From CAZBQG01 sp964493945 (GTDB taxonomy: Bacteria; Pseudomonadota; Alphaproteobacteria; Rhodospirillales; UBA2165), in NCBI GenBank assembly GCA_964493945.1, contig CAZBQG010000253.1, forward strand, positions 1-6,229: a stretch of DNA of 6,229 nt, in the 5' to 3' direction. The translations under genes and the position numbers were made by a program. Within the stretch, counting starts at the first letter, position 1, and every line of letters begins with the position of its first letter. The notes under the pieces were generated by a model. It was not told where the DNA came from. It saw only the letters and a program-made list of their open reading frames with translations, and ran no database searches. Shown in pieces: positions 1 through 5,928 of the stretch.

Positions 1-1016
1 TGGCCATCGCCGTGCTTCCGTTGCTGCGGGTCGGCGGCATGCAGTTGTTCCGCATGGAAAGTTCGGACCAATCGGAAAAAGCCCTGCCCCGGGCGGCCCA
101 GGTGGCCGGTGCCATAGGCGCCATCTATCTGGTGCTGTCTTTCGTCTGGGCCATGGCCTATTGGTTTGCCGGCATGAGCGGCTTTGACGCCATCGCCCAC
201 GCCATGACCACCATCGCGACCGGCGGCTTTTCCACCTATGACCGGTCCATCGCCCATTTCGACAGCGCCCTGATCGATGGCATCGCGACCGCCGGCATGG
301 TAATCGGCAGCCTGCCCTTCCTGTTATATCTGGCCATCGTGCAAGGCAATCCCATGGCCTTGTTGCGCGATTCACAAGTGCAGTGGTTCCTCACCGTGCT
401 TCTATTGGTGATGATCAGCATCGCCGGCTGGCTGTGGCTGGAAAACAATATGATGCCCCTGGCCGCCTTGCGCTACGCCACCTTCAACGTGGCCTCGATC
501 ATGACCGGCACGGGCTATGCGACAGCGGGGTTCGACAGTTGGGGAAGCTTCGCCGTTCCCGTTTTCTTTTTCATCATGTTCATCGGCGGCTGCGCCGGTT
601 CCACCACCTGCGGCATCAAGATTTTCCGCTTTCAGGTTCTCTATGCCTCGGCCCGTACCCAGTTTCAGCATCTGGTCCAACCCCATGGCGTGTTCATTCC
701 CTATTACAACCGCCAGCCCATTCCCGATGAAGTGACCAGTTCCGTGCTCAGTTTCTTTTTCGTTTTCGGCATGACCTTCGCGGTGCTTGCCCTCGGGTTG
801 GCCGTGCTGGGCCTTGATTTCCTGACGGCCGTTTCGGCCGCCGCCTCGGCCATCGCCAATGTGGGGCCCGGCCTGGGCCCGGTCATCGGGCCGGAAGGCA
901 ACTACGCATCTTTACCCGATGCGGCCAAATGGCTGCTTTCGGCGGGCATGTTGCTGGGCCGGCTTGAACTGTTCACGGTGATGGTCCTCTTTACCGCTTC
1001 GTTCTGGCGCGCCTAA
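1..1016 (+). CDS. trkH: Trk-type potassium uptake protein TrkH, 3' part (5' end outside the window)
   Basis: This is the K+-translocating membrane subunit of a Trk/Ktr-type uptake system, which sits in the inner membrane and normally works with a cytoplasmic NAD-binding partner (TrkA). The frame is open from the first full codon at base 3, giving 337 visible residues. The family is usually about 480 residues, so roughly the first third, including the first pore loop, lies outside. Three of the four pore-loop repeats are visible: TTIATGG at bases 207-227, MTGTGYA at 501-521 and ANVGPG at about 855-872. The glycine-rich segment GGCAGSTTCGIKIFR and the C-terminal helix LLGRLELFTVMVLF are both characteristic. 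The sequence is rich in hydrophobic membrane segments and ends normally with FWRA. A GTG at base 12 is internal, not a start. The stop lies one base before the argE-like start, so the two are probably co-transcribed. No partner trkA is in the window. Confidence 0.93.
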   Translation, partial: AIAVLPLLRVGGMQLFRMESSDQSEKALPRAAQVAGAIGAIYLVLSFVWAMAYWFAGMSGFDAIAHAMTTIATGGFSTYDRSIAHFDSALIDGIATAGMVIGSLPFLLYLAIVQGNPMALLRDSQVQWFLTVLLLVMISIAGWLWLENNMMPLAALRYATFNVASIMTGTGYATAGFDSWGSFAVPVFFFIMFIGGCAGSTTCGIKIFRFQVLYASARTQFQHLVQPHGVFIPYYNRQPIPDEVTSSVLSFFFVFGMTFAVLALGLAVLGLDFLTAVSAAASAIANVGPGLGPVIGPEGNYASLPDAAKWLLSAGMLLGRLELFTVMVLFTASFWRA

Positions 1017-1017
1017 A

Positions 1018-2168
1018 ATGAGTGTAGCGGCCCGCCTGCTGGCTGATCTGGTGGGGTTCGACACGGTATCGGCCAAACCCAACCGGGAACTCATTGACTA
1101 CATTGCCGATTATCTGAAAAGCCACGGCACCCGGGCGGTGGTTACCCCGGACGAGACAGGCACCAAAGCGGACCTGACGGCCACCATCGGGCCCATGGCC
1201 GGGGGCGGCGTGGTGCTGTCCGGGCATACCGACGTGGTGCCCGCCGAGGGCCAGAATTGGCGTACGGACCCCTTCACGCTCACCGAGGACGGCGGAAAGT
1301 TTTATGGGCGGGGCAGCGCCGACATGAAAGGGTTCATCGCCTGCGTCCTGGCCCAGGTGCTCGATTTTTTGGCGCGCAACCTGAAACGCCCCATCCATCT
1401 GGCCTTCAGCTATGACAAGAAGATCGGCTGCCTCAATGCGCCTGCCCTCATAGAACGGCTCAAGCACCAGGTCCCTCTGCCGCAGGCAGCGATTATCGGC
1501 GAGCCCACTTCGATGCGCATGGTCAACGCCCATAAGGGGCTTTGGGGTTTCATCACCACGGTGACAGGGCGGGCGGCCCACTCGTCGAATCCGGCAAAAG
1601 GTGTCAGCGCCATTACGGCGGCGGCGCGCTGCGTGACCTTTCTGGATGGGCTGGCGGCGGAACTGGCCACCAGTGAGACCGCCCCCGAATTCGACCCACC
1701 CCACGCGACCATCAATGCGGGCGAGATCAGCGGCGGCACGGCGGTCAATATCGTGCCCGGCGCCTGCCGCTTCGTCTGGGATTGCCGCATCGTGGCGGCG
1801 GCGGAGGCAGAGGAAGTAACAAAGCGATTTCATGCCTTCTGCCAGGACCTGTGCACCGAAATGCGCGGGAAGGCGTCCGAAGCGGGGATAGAGACAAAGA
1901 ATTTCTGCACCGTCCCCCCCCCCTGTTGCCGGCGGATGGATCGCCCGCCGAAGCGCTGGTCCGCCGCCTGACCGGCCAGAACCAGGCGGCCACCACCTCG
2001 TTCGCCACCGGGGCGGGCCTTTTCGCCCAGGTGGAAATCCCGGCACTGATCATCGGCCCCGGCGATCCGGCCCGAGCCCACCGGGCGGATGAATATGTGA
2101 CACGGGGAGAGCTGGATGAATGCTCGGATTTTCTTAGGAAGCTGGGTGACTGGACGGCAGAGGCCTAA
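1018..2168 (+). pseudogene. argE: Acetylornithine deacetylase (ArgE, M20 family), frameshifted and with mutated catalytic residues
   Basis: ArgE hydrolyses N-acetylornithine to ornithine and acetate, using two metal ions. From the ATG at 1018 the first frame runs to a TGA at 1969-1971 (317 residues). The family sequence continues in another frame, from the C run at 1914-1923 to the TAA at 2166-2168. Joining the two gives about 382-383 residues, the normal ArgE length. Visible M20 features are GHTDVVP (His70, Asp72), GRGSADMKGF (metal-bridging Asp102), GEPT (Glu162), AAHSS (His188) and, past the shift, ARAHRADEY with the late metal-ligand His (codon 2079-2081). Two defects stand out besides the frameshift. 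The usual DEE-x-G catalytic motif reads DKKIG (Lys134, Lys135; codons 1417-1422). The usual TEAG motif reads TGAG (Gly codon 2010-2012). The start follows the trkH stop by one base with no clear ribosome binding site, suggesting coupled translation. I infer a decaying gene. A sequencing error could explain the frameshift, but hardly the adjacent Lys-Lys pair. Confidence 0.85.
1914..1923 (+). repeat. Ten-base C homopolymer at the argE frameshift
   Basis: Ten consecutive C lie exactly where the ArgE frame is lost. With eleven C (or eight) the downstream frame would be joined and the protein would read TVPP(P)LLPADGSP, as expected for the family. Such a tract is prone to replication slippage, to transcriptional slippage and to sequencing miscounts. 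Confidence 0.9.
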
Positions 2169-2755
2169 CGCAAAAATTCCGTCAGATAGCTGGAGATATT
2201 GCGTTCCATGGTGGTGTTGAAATCGCCCATCATGGCTTCGACTAATTCGAACCATTTGCGACGGCGCTGCACCAGGGTCAGGTCCTCAGCCATGGTCAAT
2301 GAGCGGAACGCCTGGGCCGTCACCCTGCCCCGCCTTGTGCCGCGGTCATCGAAAATCTCCAAGGTGGCTTCGATCTTTCCGTCATAGCGGTCTGATTGCT
2401 GCTTCTTGAAGAGGCCCGTCACGCTCTTGTCGATGGCCAGGCGGGTTTCGGTCACTTCGGCGCTTAAAATGGTAAAGCGGGCCGTTCCGCTCCGCCCCGA
2501 TATCCTGAGGCGGTCTTCCGCCCAGCGCTTTAAGGCCTGGGCCGGCGGAGCGGGCATCAGATGCGCCATATGGGGTGCGGTCATGGGTGGGCGGGCTTGA
2601 TTGGCCACCTGCAAATCCACCACATTGAGGGGGATGGGCGCCAAATGGCGGAACGTCAGTTGGGGCAGTTTCTGAACGGCCACGGGCACATCGCAAGCAG
2701 CCAGGGCCAGGGTCAGACCCAGCACGGCTACAACTTGCCTGAAACGTTTCAGCAT
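2165..2755 (-). CDS. Small predicted lipoprotein of unknown function
   Basis: I do not recognise the family. The product is 196 residues from the ATG at 2755. It begins with a textbook lipoprotein signal: a basic start (MLKRFRQ), a hydrophobic core (VVAVLGLTLALA) and the lipobox LALAAC with the modified cysteine at residue 21. The residue after Cys is Asp, which in enterobacteria favours retention in the inner membrane; whether that holds here is uncertain. After a proline-rich linker (about 53-72), residues about 90-155 look like alternating beta strands (ARFTILSAEVTETRL, KIEATLEIFDDRG). The end (about 165-195) looks like an amphipathic helix. ATG 2767, in the same frame, would add MWWD and put an acidic residue before the signal, so 2755 is preferred; a GGTGGG lies just upstream. 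It follows hslO by 43 bases and is probably the last gene of the arg operon. Its TAG (2165-2167) overlaps the argE stop on the other strand. The general shape recalls small envelope-assembly lipoproteins, but that is only an impression. Confidence 0.8.
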   Translation of the reverse strand: MLKRFRQVVAVLGLTLALAACDVPVAVQKLPQLTFRHLAPIPLNVVDLQVANQARPPMTAPHMAHLMPAPPAQALKRWAEDRLRISGRSGTARFTILSAEVTETRLAIDKSVTGLFKKQQSDRYDGKIEATLEIFDDRGTRRGRVTAQAFRSLTMAEDLTLVQRRRKWFELVEAMMGDFNTTMERNISSYLTEFLR

Positions 2756-2798
2756 ATCCCACCACATGGGTTCATGGTGACATGCTCCAGCCGGGTGA

Positions 2799-3737
2799 TC
2801 AAGCCGGCATGGATTGGGCCAAATCATCGTCGCTAAATACATAATCGCTCTGACAGAACTCGCAGGTTGCAACGATATTCCCGTCTTCGGTCCACATATC
2901 CGCCAGTTCGTCCCGGGGGAAGGCGGTCAGGGTGCGGATCACCTTTTGGCGCGAACAGCTGCAGGAAAATGCCAAGGGGCGGGGGTCGTAAACCCGAACC
3001 CCGTCTTCATGAAATAACCGGTAGAGAATGGTGTTGATATCCAATGCCGGGTCGAGCAATTCCTCATCGCTCAGGGAGCTCATGAGAATGACCGATTTCC
3101 GCCAATTTTCCTCGTCCTCGGAACTCCGGTAGATTTCTTCTTCGTCATCGGGCAGGCGCTGGATCATCAGGCCCGCGGCACGCCCAGCCGTTCCATCCCC
3201 ACCCGTCACCGCCGCGCCCAGCTTGATGGCCGTCTGCAATTGTTCCGATTGGCGGAAATAGGCATGGGCGCAATCGGCTAGACTGACGCCGGAGAGTTCG
3301 GTGATCCCCTGATAGCGTTCGGTGTCGGGCCCTTGATCCACGGTGAAAGCCAAATGCCCGCCGCCGAACAATCTGGCGATGGTGCCATCCATCATCTCCC
3401 CTCTGCCGAAAGCCTCCTCGTCAAAGCGGATATGGGCCCGCATGCCGCCGTCTGACCCCATATCCACGACCAGCATGCGGATGGGCCCATCGCCCTGGGC
3501 CTGGAGGGTAAATTTACCCTCGTACTTAAGCGTCGCCGCCAGCAAGGCGGAAAGGCACAGGGCTTCGCCCAACAGATGGGCGACCGGAGCTGGATAGGGG
3601 CGCAGGCCCAGGACCTTGGTGAAGACAGTTTCAGTGCGCACCATGCGGCCCAGCAGATTGACCTTTTCGATGCGGAAGGGCTGAATATGATCGGCGAGGG
3701 ATGCCCCGCCCAGGCTTATTATGTGGCTCCCAAGCAC
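2799..3737 (-). CDS. hslO: Redox-regulated chaperone Hsp33
   Basis: Hsp33 is a cytoplasmic holdase chaperone that is switched on when oxidants, especially with heat or unfolding, oxidise its zinc-binding cysteines. The protein is 312 residues; E. coli Hsp33 is about 290. The N-terminal domain starts with the family-typical IQPFRIEK (about 19-25), followed by FTLQAQGDGPIRMLVVD (about 76-92). The C-terminal redox switch is complete: SCSCSRQK gives Cys259 and Cys261, and TCEFCQSDYVF gives Cys292 and Cys295 (C-x-C and C-x-x-C zinc ligands). A very acidic stretch (about 197-211, DDEEEIYRSSEDEEN) lies in the linker region before the switch. The start is GTG at 3737. It is the only standard start codon upstream of the conserved N-terminus, since the next Met is residue 32, inside the domain. 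This makes the gene overlap the argF end by 19 bases with no good ribosome binding site, so translational coupling to argF is likely. Confidence 0.95.
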   Translation of the reverse strand: MLGSHIISLGGASLADHIQPFRIEKVNLLGRMVRTETVFTKVLGLRPYPAPVAHLLGEALCLSALLAATLKYEGKFTLQAQGDGPIRMLVVDMGSDGGMRAHIRFDEEAFGRGEMMDGTIARLFGGGHLAFTVDQGPDTERYQGITELSGVSLADCAHAYFRQSEQLQTAIKLGAAVTGGDGTAGRAAGLMIQRLPDDEEEIYRSSEDEENWRKSVILMSSLSDEELLDPALDINTILYRLFHEDGVRVYDPRPLAFSCSCSRQKVIRTLTAFPRDELADMWTEDGNIVATCEFCQSDYVFSDDDLAQSMPA

Positions 3738-4648
3738 CAGGTCAGGATGCCCTTTTGCGCATACAGCCGGTTTTCGGCCTCATCCCAGACGGCCGATTGG
3801 GGGCCGTCAATTACTTGCGTGGTCACCTCCTCGCCCCGGTGGGCCGGCAGGCAATGGAGGAAGATGGCGTGGGGTGCGGCATGGTTCATCAATGCCTCAT
3901 CCACCCTGTAGGGATCCAAAAGCTTCAGGCGGCTTTCGCGCTCCGCGTCATCGCCCATGGAAACCCAAGTGTCGGTGACCACGCAATCGGCCCCCGCGAC
4001 GGCTTCATCGGCCTGGGAATGGGCCGAAACATCGGCACCCTCGCCTTTCGCCCATTCCAGCAGGGGCGCGGGCAAACCCAGTTCGGGCGGCGTCGCCACG
4101 CGGAGCGTAAAATCAAAGCGAGCCGCCGCATGTAGCCAGGAGGCCGCCACGTTATTTCCGTCACCGACCCAGGCGACGCATTTGCCATCAATAGCGCCCA
4201 GCCGTTCCTCCAGGGTCATGATATCGGCCATAATCTGGCAGGGATGGGAGGCATCAGTCAGGCCGTTGATCACCGGCACGCTGGCATGGGCGGCAAGGTC
4301 TTCGAGCTTTTGCACCTCATCGGTGCGGATCAGGATCACATCGACGAAGCGGGACAGAACGCGGGCCGTATCGGCGATGGTCTCGCCCCGGTTCAACTGG
4401 GAATCGCCGTTCCCCAACATGACCACCTCGCCGCCCAACTGGCGCATGCCCACCTCGAAGGAAACCCGTGTGCGGGTGGAGGGCTTCTCGAAGATCATGG
4501 CCAGGGTCTTGCCCGCCAGCGGCCGCCCGGAGCCTTCGGGATCGGATTTGAAGGCAGCGCCTTGTTCCAGGATATGGCGCAGGGTCGCGCTCTCGAATTG
4601 ATCGAGGTCGAGGAAATGGCGCACCCTGTTTGGTCCGGTCGACTTCAT
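3719..4648 (-). CDS. argF: Ornithine carbamoyltransferase
   Basis: ArgF joins carbamoyl phosphate and ornithine to make citrulline in arginine biosynthesis, in the cytoplasm, normally as a trimer. The protein is 309 residues, normal for the family. All signature motifs are present: the carbamoyl phosphate loop FEKPSTRTRVSFE (STRTR at 57-61), SHPCQ (134-138), the ornithine loop DTWVSMG (226-232) and the catalytic FLHCLPAHRGEEV (263-275). The frame is open further upstream to 4705, but that extension lies in argD. The ATG at 4648, giving MKSTGPNRVRHFLDLDQF, matches the family N-terminus and comes one base after the argD TGA. No strong ribosome binding site is visible, so translation is probably coupled to argD. 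The 3' end overlaps hslO. The neighbours argD (upstream) and hslO (downstream) support one operon. Confidence 0.97.
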   Translation of the reverse strand: MKSTGPNRVRHFLDLDQFESATLRHILEQGAAFKSDPEGSGRPLAGKTLAMIFEKPSTRTRVSFEVGMRQLGGEVVMLGNGDSQLNRGETIADTARVLSRFVDVILIRTDEVQKLEDLAAHASVPVINGLTDASHPCQIMADIMTLEERLGAIDGKCVAWVGDGNNVAASWLHAAARFDFTLRVATPPELGLPAPLLEWAKGEGADVSAHSQADEAVAGADCVVTDTWVSMGDDAERESRLKLLDPYRVDEALMNHAAPHAIFLHCLPAHRGEEVTTQVIDGPQSAVWDEAENRLYAQKGILTWCLGAT

Positions 4649-4649
4649 G

Positions 4650-5834
4650 TCACGGGGCCAGTTCGGCGCAGGCCTTGTCCAGAATCTGAATGGCCTCGTC
4701 CACATGACTTTTGTCGATGATCAGGGGCGGGATGAAACGCACTACGTTGTCGCCGGCCGGGATGGCCAGAAGCCCTGCATCATAAAGCTTACCCACCAGA
4801 TCCATATTGGTAATGCCGCATTTAAGCCCCAACAAAAGCCCGGCGCCCCGCACCTCGGTGATGACGCCCGGATATTTGGCCACCACTTCCCGGGTGCGTT
4901 CTTCCAGATGGATACCGATATCCGTGACGCCCTGCAAGAACCCGTCGCTCAGCAAGACATCCAGCATGGCATTACCGGCGGCGGCGGCCAGGGGATTGCC
5001 GCCAAAGGTCGAGCCGTGAGTGCCGAGAGTCATGACCGATCCAGCGGCTTGCGTCGACAGGCAGGCCCCCATGGGAAAGCCACCACCCAGCCCCTTGGCC
5101 AGGCTCATGACGTCGGGCGTGACCCCGGCCCATTCATGGGCGAACAGCTTGCCGGTGCGCCCCATGCCGGTCTGCACCTCGTCGAAAAACAGCAGCATGC
5201 CGTATTCATCGGCGGTTTCGCGCAATTGATGAAGGTAATCCTCAGTGGGCGGCACAATGCCCCCTTCGCCCTGGATGGTTTCCACAACGATGCCCGCCGT
5301 CTCGTCGGTGATGGCGTCCCGGAGCGCATTGAGATTGCCGAAGGGCACCTGATCGAAACCCTGCATGGGGGGGCCAAAGCCTTCCAGATGCTTTTCCTGA
5401 TTGCCCGCCGCGATGGTCGCCAAGGTGCGCCCGTGAAAACCGCCGGCGCAGGTGATGATCCGGTAGCGCCCTTCATTGCCCGCCTGATGCTGATAGCGGC
5501 GGACAATTTTAAGCCCGCATTCCACCGCCTCGGCACCCGAATTACAGAAAAACGCCAGATCGGCGAAACTGTTGGCCACCAGCCTTTCGGCCAGTCTTTC
5601 CTGGCCCGGAATACGGTATAGGTTGGAGACATGCCACAATTTGCCGGCCTGTTCAGTGAGCGCACTCACCAGGGCCGGATGGGAATGGCCCAAGCCGGTT
5701 ACGGCAATGCCAGAGCCAAAATCCAGAAAGCGCCGGCCATCATCGGCATAAAGATAAACCCCTTCGCCCCGCTCGAATGAAACATCGGCGGGCGCATAGT
5801 TGGGCATAAGTGCGGAACATGGATCGGTTGTCAC
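4650..5834 (-). CDS. argD: Acetylornithine aminotransferase (class III, PLP-dependent)
   Basis: ArgD converts N-acetylglutamate semialdehyde to N-acetylornithine with glutamate as amino donor. Family members may also act in lysine synthesis as succinyl-diaminopimelate aminotransferase. The product is 394 residues, the usual length. Visible landmarks are SGIAVTGLGHSHP (41-53), NSGAEAVE (98-105) binding the cofactor phosphate, FHGRT (133-137), IQGEGG (187-192), FFDEVQTGMGRTG (216-228) with Asp218 contacting the pyridine nitrogen, LAKGLGGGFP (245-254) with Lys247 as the Schiff-base lysine, THGSTFGGNPLA (272-283) and RFIPPL (366-371) with the substrate-binding Arg366. I chose GTG 5834 over the longer frame beginning at 5924. 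A strong ribosome binding site GGGGGAG (5846-5840) sits five bases before it, the protein then begins where the family does, and the promoter would lie inside the longer version. It is the first gene of the arg-hslO operon. Confidence 0.96.
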   Translation of the reverse strand: MTTDPCSALMPNYAPADVSFERGEGVYLYADDGRRFLDFGSGIAVTGLGHSHPALVSALTEQAGKLWHVSNLYRIPGQERLAERLVANSFADLAFFCNSGAEAVECGLKIVRRYQHQAGNEGRYRIITCAGGFHGRTLATIAAGNQEKHLEGFGPPMQGFDQVPFGNLNALRDAITDETAGIVVETIQGEGGIVPPTEDYLHQLRETADEYGMLLFFDEVQTGMGRTGKLFAHEWAGVTPDVMSLAKGLGGGFPMGACLSTQAAGSVMTLGTHGSTFGGNPLAAAAGNAMLDVLLSDGFLQGVTDIGIHLEERTREVVAKYPGVITEVRGAGLLLGLKCGITNMDLVGKLYDAGLLAIPAGDNVVRFIPPLIIDKSHVDEAIQILDKACAELAP

Positions 5835-5839
5835 TGGTG

Positions 5840-5846
5840 CTCCCCC
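5840..5846 (-). promoter_or_regulatory. Ribosome binding site of argD
   Basis: On the minus strand GGGGGAG is followed by a five-base spacer CACCA and then GTG at 5834-5832. It is by far the best ribosome binding site in the window and decides the argD start. Confidence 0.85.
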
Positions 5847-5858
5847 TTTAAGATCAAA

Positions 5859-5882
5859 GGACGGCACGCGTCGGCACCGTCC
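5859..5882 (-). promoter_or_regulatory. Leader hairpin upstream of argD
   Basis: On the minus strand GGACGG and CCGTCC form a perfect six-base stem around a 12-base loop, followed by TTTGATCTT. It lies in the predicted untranslated leader between the promoter and the argD ribosome binding site. It could be a weak attenuator-like or stability element. The short stem and poor T run make it no more than a candidate. Confidence 0.3.
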
Positions 5883-5895
5883 GGGAAAGCGTCTG

Positions 5896-5924
5896 AGTAT
5901 CTCAATCCGGGGCTGGATTGTCAA
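5896..5924 (-). promoter_or_regulatory. Sigma70-type promoter of the argD-argF-hslO operon
   Basis: On the minus strand TTGACA (5924-5919) is a perfect -35 box. A 17-base spacer separates it from GATACT (5901-5896), which matches four of six bases of the -10 consensus. Transcription would start near 5889, giving a leader of about 55 bases before the argD GTG. The -35 lies just past the end of the upstream permease gene, whose stop codon is at 5929-5931, which fits a fresh transcription unit beginning here. Confidence 0.7.
5903..5920. promoter_or_regulatory. Inverted repeat within the argD promoter spacer
   Basis: CAATCC (5903-5908) and GGATTG (5915-5920) are perfect inverted arms around the six-base loop GGGGCT. 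The repeat overlaps the inner two bases of the -35 box and fills most of the spacer, a position suited to a repressor operator. It does not resemble the enterobacterial ArgR box. It also lies directly after the permease stop, so it could act as a 3' hairpin of that gene, although no T run follows. Confidence 0.35.
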
Positions 5925-5928
5925 TCTT

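Noticed and set aside
1914..1923. Programmed frameshift that makes a functional ArgE
   Set aside because: ArgE is not known to need one, and the Lys-Lys change in the active site means a rejoined protein would still be expected to be inactive. Slippage is possible but is not the favoured reading.
991..2046. Long minus-strand open frame (351 codons) opposite argE
   Set aside because: It is antisense to a recognisable M20 deacetylase. It has a low-complexity Arg/Gly/Pro-rich composition typical of GC-rich shadow frames and no recognisable domain.
2756..2872. Longer lipoprotein start at 2872 or 2767
   Set aside because: 2872 lies inside the hslO end and buries the signal peptide. 2767 adds an acidic residue before the basic start of the signal.
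3957..4720. Plus-strand open frames opposite argF
   Set aside because: They are shadows of the intact argF, with no ribosome binding site or recognisable motif.
4647..5621. Long plus-strand open frame (324 codons) opposite argD
   Set aside because: argD is complete with all catalytic motifs on the other strand. This frame is rich in His, Gln and Gly and resembles no family.
5903..5920. Rho-independent terminator of the ABC permease gene
   Set aside because: The stem is only six bases and no T run follows on the minus strand. The same bases fit better as promoter spacer with a possible operator.
5835..5924. Extended argD N-terminus (30 extra residues starting at 5924)
   Set aside because: The extension would cover the promoter and leader hairpin and is unlike the family. 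A strong ribosome binding site supports GTG 5834.
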